13,017 nt of DNA, from positions 1 to 13,017 of the forward strand of contig CAZUAH010000394.1 of NCBI GenBank assembly GCA_964617665.1, written 5' to 3'. This DNA comes from JADHUC01 sp964617665 (lineage in GTDB: Bacteria > Planctomycetota > Planctomycetia > Pirellulales > Pirellulaceae). Shown piece by piece: positions 1 to 6,768 of the stretch (the stretch's first letter is position 1; each line of letters starts with the position of its first letter). Below the pieces are notes generated by a model. The model saw nothing but the letters and a program-made list of their open reading frames with translations, did no database searches and was not told where the DNA came from. The position numbers were made by a program, and so were the translations under genes.

Positions 1-144
1 CGCCGAATATCCGGCTCGTCATCGAGAATCCAACAGCATTTTGGTGCCGAGGGTCATTTTGTTTATTTTTCAGCGTTTTGTCAATAGATCTAATGTAGGT
101 TGTTGGCGCGTGCGCGGGCGAATTGCATCGGCTGGCAGGATACT

Positions 145-160
145 CGAAAGGCAACTTTCG
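145..160. terminator. Small GNRA-type hairpin downstream of the DUF6807 gene (weak terminator candidate)
   Basis: CGAAAG and CTTTCG form a perfect 6-bp stem around a GCAA loop (plus-strand reading), 21 bases past the stop of the minus-strand gene that ends at 181. It is flanked by a 10-base direct repeat, GCTGGCAGGA, at 131-140 and 165-174. No T-tract follows on the minus strand, so a role as an intrinsic terminator is only a guess. The rest of 1-180 shows no convincing gene. Confidence 0.3.
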
Positions 161-180
161 GCAAGCTGGCAGGACGCGGG

Positions 181-1785
181 TCACTTGGCCACTTCAAGTT
201 GCACTCCCAACGAGGACGGCGGCAGCTCTTCCATAAGGTCGATACCGGCCATGTGCATTGCCGATCGGGCTGCTCGTGACTCGGCGGGATGTCGGCTGTT
301 GACCATTTGCCGGAGTTCCCCTTCAAACTCGCAGAGGCTCAGGTAGCCAGCCATGTTCGCTGCGTACGAGCGCACGCTGGGGTCCGATGTCCGAAACATC
401 TTGAGGATCACCCAAGCGATCGGTCGCAATTCGATATCATCGGGGCCTGGTGGCTTGATGACAACCTTTCCCGGCTGCGTCATGTCGCGACGCTCCAATT
501 CGTGTGACGTTACGACCTGAAAGATCGACAGCCCGGCATAGATTCTGACGTCAGCTTCCTTTGCGTCGACGAACGGCGCAAGCCAGGGAATGACCTCAAC
601 TTCGCCCGTTGCACCCAACGTCTTGATTCCCCCGAGTTTCGTCTTCGGGTCGAGCGAATCCAGGTTTTGAATAGCTTTGGGATAATCCCGCGAGATCCGT
701 CCGACGTCGAGCGTCTCGACAAACTCATCGTATTTCTGCTTGAGGGCCTTTTCGTCATGTCGTCGCGGAGCCGCCGCCAGCGTCGGGGCTGCAGCAAAGT
801 TCTTCCACTCGTGTTCCAGTCTCTCCATATCGGCCGCACCCTGATGTACCAGGATGCGGTATCTGAGCGTCAAACTCTCTCCGGCGGGCAACGTATAGTC
901 TTCTTTGCACGTGAACGACGGATTCAGATAGGGATAATGGGACCTAGACTGCCACAACGAAGGATGCCGCGGGTTGTCCGTGTGGTCGAACATGGCGACG
1001 CTGGCAGGTTTACCGTTCGGTGCGATGCCACTGTAGTTGACCCAACGAGCCGTCTGGTTGTTGCAGTTGGCTCGGCCTTCGCTATCGAGGAAAGCCCAAG
1101 GCTTCTTTCCCGCAGCGGGGTCGCCGCAGCATTCGGCCGCCATGCGAAGTGCCATACCTCCGTACGAGTTCTTGTTGAACACAACATCATCCTCGCCAGC
1201 CGGCGCGAATGTCGCTTGCCAGTCGATGTGATAGGTGCCCGTCTCGTCCGGTGCGCTGACGGTGATGATTCGCTTCTCGTTCACCAAAGGAGGCTGGTCT
1301 GGCAAATGATAGGCGATGGTCACGTCAATCCGAGCTGAACCATCGTCGCTGTGCGTGATTTCTACCTTCACAGGATCTGTACCGGGCTGGTTCTGCTCCC
1401 AGAAGTTGATGCCGTTGATTGCCTTCCAAGACCACCACAGTGCGCGGTGCCACGTGTGGTCCGACTTCGGATAGCCTTTCGGAAACGGGCAAGGGCGAGT
1501 CAACTCGGTCCCGTCCAACAGACCGATCCTCATATACGGCTTGCCGATTTTGCGATCGTGGACGTGTTCCCACACCATTCGACCACGATTCAGCAGAGCA
1601 AGCGATGTTTCCGATTCGCGCCAGCTGAAATCGCGGTCGGTTGAAACAGTCTTCGGACTGTTATCTGGTTCCGCCTGCCCCAGGCCGTCCTTCGCTGGGA
1701 ACTGTGCCACTGCCATCGCGGCGATCAGAGTGAGAGACGGGCGAGTGAGTGTTGTTAGCCGCTTTCCTGGCACGTTGGTCTCCAT
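181..1785 (-). CDS. Exported DUF6807 (PmoA-like) protein with C-terminal HEAT-like region
   Basis: A 534-residue protein. The N-terminus has Lys/Arg (8-9, 15) followed by a short hydrophobic run (about 17-30), which fits a Sec signal peptide, so it probably acts in the periplasm or outside the cell. Residues about 60-325 match the DUF6807 family, often named 'methane oxygenase PmoA' although unrelated to particulate methane monooxygenase. The hallmark is the segment HTWHRALWWSW at 110-120 followed by NGINFW at 124-129, and the core ends with a beta-rich PAGESLTLRYRILVHQG. Planctomycetes encode many such proteins, commonly near carbohydrate or secondary-metabolite catabolism genes; the biochemical function is unknown to me. 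Residues about 380-515 are Ala/Leu-rich helical segments resembling HEAT repeats. No clear Shine-Dalgarno precedes the ATG at 1785; it was chosen because the signal peptide follows directly. The gene shares direction with the aminomutase upstream, but a large inverted repeat lies between them, so it is probably transcribed separately. Confidence 0.85.
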   Translation of the reverse strand: METNVPGKRLTTLTRPSLTLIAAMAVAQFPAKDGLGQAEPDNSPKTVSTDRDFSWRESETSLALLNRGRMVWEHVHDRKIGKPYMRIGLLDGTELTRPCPFPKGYPKSDHTWHRALWWSWKAINGINFWEQNQPGTDPVKVEITHSDDGSARIDVTIAYHLPDQPPLVNEKRIITVSAPDETGTYHIDWQATFAPAGEDDVVFNKNSYGGMALRMAAECCGDPAAGKKPWAFLDSEGRANCNNQTARWVNYSGIAPNGKPASVAMFDHTDNPRHPSLWQSRSHYPYLNPSFTCKEDYTLPAGESLTLRYRILVHQGAADMERLEHEWKNFAAAPTLAAAPRRHDEKALKQKYDEFVETLDVGRISRDYPKAIQNLDSLDPKTKLGGIKTLGATGEVEVIPWLAPFVDAKEADVRIYAGLSIFQVVTSHELERRDMTQPGKVVIKPPGPDDIELRPIAWVILKMFRTSDPSVRSYAANMAGYLSLCEFEGELRQMVNSRHPAESRAARSAMHMAGIDLMEELPPSSLGVQLEVAK

Positions 1786-1815
1786 GGTTCATTGAAGCAA
1801 GCTTCGTTGGTAGAC

Positions 1816-1885
1816 GGGAGGGCGAGGCTCCCGCCGAGCCGTTCATCAACACCAAAACGCGGCTCAGCGGGAGCTTCGCCCTCCC
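1816..1885. repeat. Planctomycete REP/MITE-like inverted repeat (26-bp arms)
   Basis: Left arm 1816-1841 (begins GGGAGGGCGAGGCTCCC) and right arm 1860-1885 (ends GGGAGCTTCGCCCTCCC) are reverse complements at 24 of 26 positions and enclose an 18-base A-rich loop. One plus-strand frame reads REGEAPAEP, a peptide I recognise as a recurrent spurious translation in planctomycete genomes, so the element is probably one copy of a dispersed family. It starts 47 bases past the stop of the aminomutase gene and 31 bases before the start of the DUF6807 gene, both on the minus strand. As RNA it would form a very stable hairpin and could end or protect the aminomutase transcript; no T-tract is evident. No transposase or clear target duplication is visible. 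Confidence 0.8.
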
Positions 1886-1931
1886 ACATTTGCCGTTGGC
1901 TGAGGCCTTTCGGACACGGGCATTGCCTCCG

Positions 1932-4124
1932 CTACTCCTCCAGTTCGAGATTCGTGAATTCCTCGGTTATCTGAAAATCGTAGTCGGGGTATTCGTAGAC
2001 CGGCAGTCGGTTTTCCGTTACGCCGATCGAGTATCCCCACAGACTCTCGTATTCCGATACGTCCTCGCCCATCTGCTCCAGCTGCTGCAGGTACGCAGCG
2101 ATCGACTTAGATTCGACAATTACGACCTTTCCCATCTTTTCGATGATGGGGCTGTGCGTGCGCGTTGCGTCGTGATCGAATTCGAGGATTCGTCTGCCGT
2201 ATCGTGTGATGCCGATCACTCGGTAGGTCAGACTCTTGCCTACGCCCGGCAGGTTCAGTACGTTGCGATCCGAAGCGACGAATGGCAAATTGGCCTCCTC
2301 GCGGAGCGCGGCGACACGACTGACGAGCTGTTCAGACTCGGACGGCAGGCTGCGGATGGTCTCGTCGTGCTCTTCGGGCACGTCCCCGAAGACTTTCTCT
2401 TCCATCTGCTCTTGTACCGCACGTGCGTTGGGAGCGAAGTTCGCGTTGTTTTCCATGTAGCCTTTACAGGTGAATGTGTAGTAAGGCAACACACCCACCT
2501 CGCCCAGCACCTGTCGCAGTTTCGCGTTGTGGCCTCGTCGCGACGCTGCAGCAGTGAAGACGTGTTGGTTCGTGAGGATCCAGCCGGCCGAAAGCAAACG
2601 CTGGATCGCTTCGCGCGATTCGGGCGTAAGCTCCATCGGCGATTCAAAATGCGTTTGGATCATGAATTGCTGGATGCCGACTTCGCGGGCCTTGTCTCGA
2701 AAATCCCCCAGGATACGAGTCAGCTCGGGCGTGATCCGTTGCGGCAGGAACACGGGCAATCGAGTTCCAAGGCGTACTCGGACTAATTCCGCGTACTTCT
2801 GGCCGTCGGGGCGGGACTGGTTGGCTTCCCGTTTGCGGCGAGCCATCTCGTATACAGCGTCCAGAATTTCGGCAAGCGAGTCGTCCGTGCTCATTAACGC
2901 GTCGCCGCCAGTGATAAGGATGTCGCGCAACTGGGAGTCGTTCTCGAAGTAGTCCATCAACCGCCGCAACTTCTCCGGCCACGCTTCCTTGGGTTCCAAA
3001 TCGTCGAGATTGAAATTCAGGTTGCCTCGCTGGAAGTCGTACATCCGTTGGCACGAGGCGCACAGTCCACCGCAGGCACGACCTCGGGTCTCGGGAATCA
3101 GAATCGCCACGTCGGGGTAGCGTCGGTGGACGTTGTGGCTCGATGGCAACAGCCAGCCCGCGGCGTTGGGCTTGCCCGGCTCCACCACGTCTTCCTTCTC
3201 CCACGCTACGATGTGGCCAAATTCTTCGACCAACTGTTGTGTGTAAATCACGTAGGCGCGGATCGGCAGATCGGCCCCGATGGCAAAGTAAGGAACGCGC
3301 ACGTGCAGCAGCGAAAGGTAATACGGATTCACGAAGAAGGGGATGCCCCGCTGCTCGGCCTCGTGCAGGATCTTCATGGTGTCCGGATCGAGCGAATTGC
3401 CGAGCATCTCGTTTAGCATATCCGCCGAGCGGACAGCGAAGCGCAGATGGAACAGCGGATCGTTCCACCATTCAAGCGTCTGCATGTACTTCTGTTCCTG
3501 CGACATGTCCGGAGGAAATTGGAAACGGGAACTGCTGATCTCGCCGCTGTCCATGCGATTGATGATAGCGTTCAGGATACGATCGCGATTCTCTTCGCGC
3601 AGCCGGATAATGCGCGGATCGATCCCCGACGGGTGCCGATCCATCCACTCATCGACCCTTTCTCGTGTGGGCAGCCGGCACTCGCTGCGGCCCGATAACT
3701 GGCGAAACAGTTGCAGCATGTCCTCGAAAAAGAACGGCTTGGCCCCGCCTGTGCCATGCGTGACGGCAAGCCAGATCGCTTTGACCGGATTACTGAGGGC
3801 GATCTGTCCACGCAGATTCAAATCCTCGAACTCGCGTCCGGCGTTGTCGATGTAGTCCAGGATGCGGATGGCAGCGAAGTCCTGCCAGCGCAGCTCTTCG
3901 AGCGTCGCGCGGTCGTTGTGCTCGCTCTGGTAGAACGCCAGCGCAGCGGGATTCGCCTCCAATTCGTCGAGTACCCAGTTGCGCACGCCGATCAACGCCT
4001 CGGTGTCGTTCCGGGCGCCGGTCATAATTTCTTCGAGTTTCGGATTCTCCATCAGCAGTTGTTTGAGAAGTTGATGAGACTTCACACTGATGGAAATCTT
4101 GTCGAGATCCCATTTTCTCTTCAT
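1932..4124 (-). CDS. KamA-family radical SAM aminomutase, glutamate 2,3-aminomutase-like
   Basis: A 730-residue radical SAM/PLP enzyme of the lysine 2,3-aminomutase (LAM) family. These enzymes use a 4Fe-4S cluster, S-adenosylmethionine and PLP to move an alpha-amino group to the beta carbon. Visible motifs are CGGLCASC (Cys351, 355, 358; the CxxxCxxC cluster site), ITGGD (404-408, SAM binding), PQRIT (461-465), THFESP (491-496), PYYTFTCKGY (547-556) and NLPGVGK (624-630) with the PLP lysine at K630. R360 aligns with LAM Arg134, which binds the substrate carboxylate. LAM Asp293 and Asp330, which hold the lysine side-chain amine, align with K554 and N624; this pair matches what I recall of glutamate 2,3-aminomutase. 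The enzyme is much longer than LAM (about 416 residues) because about 330 residues precede the cluster motif. The ATG at 4124 is chosen over the one at 4223 because AAGGAGG lies 5 bases upstream and none precedes the earlier ATG. Family sure; substrate inferred. Confidence 0.9.
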   Translation of the reverse strand: MKRKWDLDKISISVKSHQLLKQLLMENPKLEEIMTGARNDTEALIGVRNWVLDELEANPAALAFYQSEHNDRATLEELRWQDFAAIRILDYIDNAGREFEDLNLRGQIALSNPVKAIWLAVTHGTGGAKPFFFEDMLQLFRQLSGRSECRLPTRERVDEWMDRHPSGIDPRIIRLREENRDRILNAIINRMDSGEISSSRFQFPPDMSQEQKYMQTLEWWNDPLFHLRFAVRSADMLNEMLGNSLDPDTMKILHEAEQRGIPFFVNPYYLSLLHVRVPYFAIGADLPIRAYVIYTQQLVEEFGHIVAWEKEDVVEPGKPNAAGWLLPSSHNVHRRYPDVAILIPETRGRACGGLCASCQRMYDFQRGNLNFNLDDLEPKEAWPEKLRRLMDYFENDSQLRDILITGGDALMSTDDSLAEILDAVYEMARRKREANQSRPDGQKYAELVRVRLGTRLPVFLPQRITPELTRILGDFRDKAREVGIQQFMIQTHFESPMELTPESREAIQRLLSAGWILTNQHVFTAAASRRGHNAKLRQVLGEVGVLPYYTFTCKGYMENNANFAPNARAVQEQMEEKVFGDVPEEHDETIRSLPSESEQLVSRVAALREEANLPFVASDRNVLNLPGVGKSLTYRVIGITRYGRRILEFDHDATRTHSPIIEKMGKVVIVESKSIAAYLQQLEQMGEDVSEYESLWGYSIGVTENRLPVYEYPDYDFQITEEFTNLELEE

Positions 4125-4129
4125 GGCAG

Positions 4130-4136
4130 CCTCCTT
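4130..4136 (-). promoter_or_regulatory. Strong Shine-Dalgarno fixing the aminomutase start
   Basis: The minus strand reads AAGGAGG, then 5 bases, then ATG at 4124. The reading frame stays open to an upstream ATG at 4223, but no Shine-Dalgarno precedes that one, so translation most likely starts at 4124 and the extra 33 residues are not made. Confidence 0.75.
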
Positions 4137-4142
4137 CCCTGC

Positions 4143-4172
4143 AATATACGGCATGCCATCCAGACAGATCAA
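4143..4172 (-). promoter_or_regulatory. Candidate sigma-70-type promoter of the aminomutase gene
   Basis: On the minus strand, TTGATC (4172-4167) is followed after 18 bases by TATATT (4148-4143). These match the consensus at 4/6 and 5/6 positions. Transcription would start near 4136, giving a very short leader that consists of little more than the Shine-Dalgarno. Plausible by spacing, but untested. Confidence 0.35.
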
Positions 4173-4531
4173 CACAGGCAGCCTGCGTCCCATCGCGTCG
4201 AGTCTGGCACGAAGGAGGCGCATTGGGAGAATACGGACTACCCGTCTGACGCCTTCACGGCCGGTTGCTCTTGCACCACAGCTATCTTCACATCCGTCTC
4301 GCCCACGGCCCCCGATTCATGCTTTCCTGCTGATGCTGAGAATACTCCCTGACGCGCCAGACAGGACGACACGAATGCCTATTGACCATCTCTGATCAGC
4401 CAAAGTTCATGGTACATCTTTCCTGATTTTTCAGTTTTTCTACAGCCAGGATGCGTCTCCAACCGCCTTATGTCCCCAGAAAGGCAAACGGTTGATTCCG
4501 AGTCATTTGACGCTTCCAATGGAGACTTGCC

Positions 4532-5797
4532 ATGTCAGCAGTCCACAAACGCCCCCTACCTCGTCAGCAAAGCCAAGCCCCGCCGACACCTCATCGCTCG
4601 CTTCCGCAAGATGCGCCGCGAGTGCCGATGACGAAGGCTACGGCTCAGCACGATCCGTACCGTATGCCCGTCGCGACGCCGGTGGCGGCACAATATGCAC
4701 TTCAGCCCGCCTCTACGCCCGCCGCGACACCAAATGTGTCCCAACCCGTTCGTCCTGGTAACCGGTTTCGGATGCTTCGCGAGCAGGAAAGGCGAGTGCG
4801 AAGCGGGATCATCCTATCGGCCGCTACGATTCCCGTCTTCGTCGTCGTGGTCGCCTTGCTTGTTGTGCTGTTCACGCAACCACCCGGATCTGGTGGGACG
4901 CATTCGCAAACGGAAACCGCTGGAAGCGGATTGCCAACAGCTTCGACTCCAGCGCCGCGCGATAAGGGCACCGTGTGCAAGGCAGTCGACGTGTACGAGT
5001 TTCTGAAGGTGATGCAAGGCACTGCTTTCTTGGCTGAGGAGGACATCGAACACCTATTAGGCAAACCCTATAGTGTTGTCCAATCACCAGAAGGCATTAT
5101 TCGCACGCACATGTACAGCGGCGGGGCGGTGCAGTATCAACTGTCACCAGACAATCCTCGAGTCATCCGGGCTGTCGCCCAGAGAAAAGCTAACGAACGA
5201 TCCCGCGAAGAAATCAAACGAGGCGAGTTTCAGACAGCATGTCAACTGCTCCGCGTGCCAGACCATCGGGAATACTGTCGGATGATCCTGGAGCAAGAAG
5301 GGAAGAAACTTGCTGCCGCGAAACCCGCCGACCCACCAAGCCCCGCACGTTCACCAACCCTTTCCTACAGTCCCATGCACATTGCCCACAAGATGTCCGA
5401 GCGGAGGGAAGCCCAAAAGCCGGCTAAGCCAGGGGCGAACGTGCTTGCTTTGCAGAACGACTCGTCAGAAGACGCCTCAATCGAGCCAGCGTCCCCCAAT
5501 AGGATTTGGACCAGCAAGGACGGAGCGTACGCTTGCCAGGCGGAGTTCGTCAAATTCGAGAATTCGAAAGTGCATCTGAAAAAAGAAGATGGCAACACAG
5601 TCCAACTCTCGCTGTACAAACTTGTCGACACGGACCGCGTCTGGATCCAACGGTATTTGAAGGAGCGAAAACAGGAATTGAACTCGGTAGGCCGGCATTT
5701 GGACCGAGCAGAGGCTGAAGAAATGCGAGAGGTTGCACAAACTGCGGCCATGCCGGACGACGGTACACGCGTAGGATTGTTCCAGCTAGTTGAGTGA
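4532..5797 (+). CDS. Single-pass membrane protein with C-terminal SHD1 domain
   Basis: A 421-residue protein with no enzymatic motif. Residues 1-90 are rich in Pro, Gln, Ala and Thr, probably disordered, ending in a basic stretch (RFRMLREQERRVR, 78-90). Residues about 91-114 form one hydrophobic transmembrane helix. With basic residues before the helix, the N-terminus should be cytoplasmic and the rest periplasmic. Residues about 145-260 form an unrecognised region with a Cys-containing helical part. Residues about 324-378 (RIWTSKDGAY through DRVWIQRYL) match SHD1, the SLA1 homology domain 1 (PF03983), common in planctomycete proteins where its ligand is unknown. The start is supported by GGAG 7 bases upstream of the ATG. 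The gene runs tail to tail into the ECF sigma gene with a 31-base gap. That places it at the sigma/kinase locus, but a functional link is only inference. Confidence 0.85.
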   Translation: MSAVHKRPLPRQQSQAPPTPHRSLPQDAPRVPMTKATAQHDPYRMPVATPVAAQYALQPASTPAATPNVSQPVRPGNRFRMLREQERRVRSGIILSAATIPVFVVVVALLVVLFTQPPGSGGTHSQTETAGSGLPTASTPAPRDKGTVCKAVDVYEFLKVMQGTAFLAEEDIEHLLGKPYSVVQSPEGIIRTHMYSGGAVQYQLSPDNPRVIRAVAQRKANERSREEIKRGEFQTACQLLRVPDHREYCRMILEQEGKKLAAAKPADPPSPARSPTLSYSPMHIAHKMSERREAQKPAKPGANVLALQNDSSEDASIEPASPNRIWTSKDGAYACQAEFVKFENSKVHLKKEDGNTVQLSLYKLVDTDRVWIQRYLKERKQELNSVGRHLDRAEAEEMREVAQTAAMPDDGTRVGLFQLVE

Positions 5798-5828
5798 ACG
5801 TCGCGACGTGCGCAGCATTCTGAATGCT
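5798..5828. terminator. Paired palindromes in the 31-base convergent gap
   Basis: ACGTCGCGACGT (5798-5809) is a perfect 12-base palindrome starting right after the SHD1 gene stop. AGCATTC/GAATGCT (5814-5828, one-base centre) is a second one abutting the sigma gene stop. Together they fill the gap between convergent stops, where a two-way transcript end is expected. Neither has a T-tract, so they could also be protein-binding sites. Confidence 0.35.
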
Positions 5829-6371
5829 TCATGCGAGCAGCCTGCCGAGGCGATCCAGTACACGGTTCAGCCTGTATTTGACTGCGGCATAAGTAATGTC
5901 CAGTTCCTCTGAAATCTGCGTCCGATTCCATCCAGCGAGAAACCTCAGCAAGACTGTACGGTAGGTGGAATCCAATCCGCTCAATGCAGTTTCGATCAAG
6001 TCTTCGAAAATGGCGCACGCCGCAGGGGTAGGACCACTGGCCAAAACGGCGTCCAGGTCGGGCGGCCCAGCATCTTCCTTCTTCTGCTTCGCCGCGCGTT
6101 TTGCGATCTTGTGCAACGTGATCGTCATAAGAAGGTTCCAGAGACGGCGCGAATCGGCAACTTGATACCGCTTTTCACGAATCCCGCGAATCATTGATCC
6201 CATCACCGATACGGCGATACTCTCCGGTTCGGCTTGGATATGCCTGCCCATCTTGCGAGCAGCCAATGCTGTCAGCTTGTCATAGTACTTGGTGACCATC
6301 TCGTCGATTGCTGCATCGTTGCCTTGGTTCAGTCTTTCAAGGAAACTGCTTGCGTCGACCGAATCCGACAT
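5829..6371 (-). CDS. ECF-type RNA polymerase sigma factor (planctomycete, kinase-associated type)
   Basis: A 180-residue sigma-70 family protein with only regions 2 and 4, the ECF layout. Region 2 spans about 12-95 (SSFLERLNQGN at the start, then RRLWNLLMTITLHKIAKRAAKQ, which fits the -10 recognition helix). Region 4 spans about 122-178, with a helix-turn-helix at 149-171 (NRTQISEELDITYAAVKYRL) that should read the -35 element. It directs RNA polymerase to specific promoters. No anti-sigma gene is adjacent; instead a Ser/Thr kinase gene is divergent, a pairing frequent in planctomycetes. In region 2.2 the usual acidic pattern reads EPESIAVSVMGSM (48-60), with Ser51 where related sigmas usually carry Asp. 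That suggests control by phosphorylation. GGGAGC lies 6 bases upstream of the ATG. Confidence 0.88.
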   Translation of the reverse strand: MSDSVDASSFLERLNQGNDAAIDEMVTKYYDKLTALAARKMGRHIQAEPESIAVSVMGSMIRGIREKRYQVADSRRLWNLLMTITLHKIAKRAAKQKKEDAGPPDLDAVLASGPTPAACAIFEDLIETALSGLDSTYRTVLLRFLAGWNRTQISEELDITYAAVKYRLNRVLDRLGRLLA

Positions 6372-6390
6372 CCGTTCGCTCCCACGTCTT

Positions 6391-6417
6391 GGAACTTGAC
6401 AGGTTCGAATTGTCTAC
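6391..6417 (+). promoter_or_regulatory. Candidate ECF-type promoter (GGAACTT-N15-TCTAC)
   Basis: GGAACTT (6391-6397) and TCTAC (6413-6417) are separated by 15 bases, close to the E. coli sigma-E style consensus of GGAACTT then TCTRA-like. It points toward the kinase gene and lies about 20 bases from the sigma start codon. A full TTGACA (6396-6401) overlaps but has no good -10 partner. The 340-base or longer leader this would give the kinase mRNA is a weakness. Confidence 0.35.
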
Positions 6418-6720
6418 AGCCCTAATCGGACGCGTCTTCGGCGATCCAAGAACGGCATGGTGACAGTCTACAAGAACTGGGGGGCCTTGTCCTGCCTTCT
6501 TGCTCTAATCGGCCCTCAGCAACGCCCCCTCGGCTGTCGAAAGTGCGTAGTGGGGAAGACTCTTCCGGTCTTTGCTGCCCCTGTCTACAAAAAACGCTAT
6601 TTGCACGATTTTAGAGAATCTCCCCGCCAAATCCTCGGCTGAACCGCCTTACAAATATGGAGCCGACCGGGCCGCAATTTGGCACAACCAACTACCAGCA
6701 GAAGACAATGAGGTCTACAA
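6412..6720 (+). repeat. Four dispersed GTCTACA(A/G) motifs
   Basis: GTCTACAA occurs exactly at 6466-6473, 6583-6590 and 6713-6720, with GTCTACAG at 6412-6419. All are in the same orientation and confined to the sigma/kinase intergenic region as far as I could read. An 8-mer is expected far less than once in 397 bases, so a shared protein-binding or promoter -10 role is possible. Spacings are 54, 117 and 130 bases. Confidence 0.45.
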
Positions 6721-6768
6721 TGCCTTTTTCCTGGTAGCAGTTCTTTCTTGTAGCATCATGAGGCCGCG

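Larger units (their letters stand above)
4125..4531. other. Divergent intergenic region, 407 bases
   Basis: This lies between the starts of the aminomutase gene (-) and the SHD1 protein gene (+). Apart from the aminomutase promoter and ribosome-binding candidates, I see no gene. Short open frames here lack ribosome-binding sites or recognisable content. TCTACAGCC at 4439-4447 is shared with 6413-6421 in the other divergent region. GGAG at 4521-4524 is the likely ribosome-binding site for the gene starting at 4532. Confidence 0.5.
6372..6768. other. Divergent sigma/kinase control region, 397 bases
   Basis: No gene is supported here; the open frames at 6457-6642 and 6572-6913 have no recognisable content and the second runs into the kinase gene in another frame. 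The region holds the ribosome-binding sites of both flanking genes, a candidate ECF-type promoter at 6391-6417, and repeated GTCTACAA motifs. I could not find a convincing sigma-70 promoter close to the kinase start. Confidence 0.5.

Noticed and set aside
667..1338. 223-codon plus-strand open frame
   Set aside because: It lies fully antisense within the DUF6807 gene and shows no domain.
1749..2786. 345-codon plus-strand open frame opposite the aminomutase gene
   Set aside because: It runs through the REP-like palindrome and then antisense to the well-supported radical SAM gene; the only recognisable piece is the repeat-derived REGEAPAEP peptide.
4125..4223. 33-residue N-terminal extension of the aminomutase from an ATG at 4223
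   Set aside because: No Shine-Dalgarno precedes 4223, whereas AAGGAGG precedes 4124; the extension also overlaps the candidate promoter.
5365..6018. 217-codon minus-strand open frame spanning the SHD1/sigma junction
   Set aside because: It overlaps both better-supported genes out of frame and has no recognisable domain.
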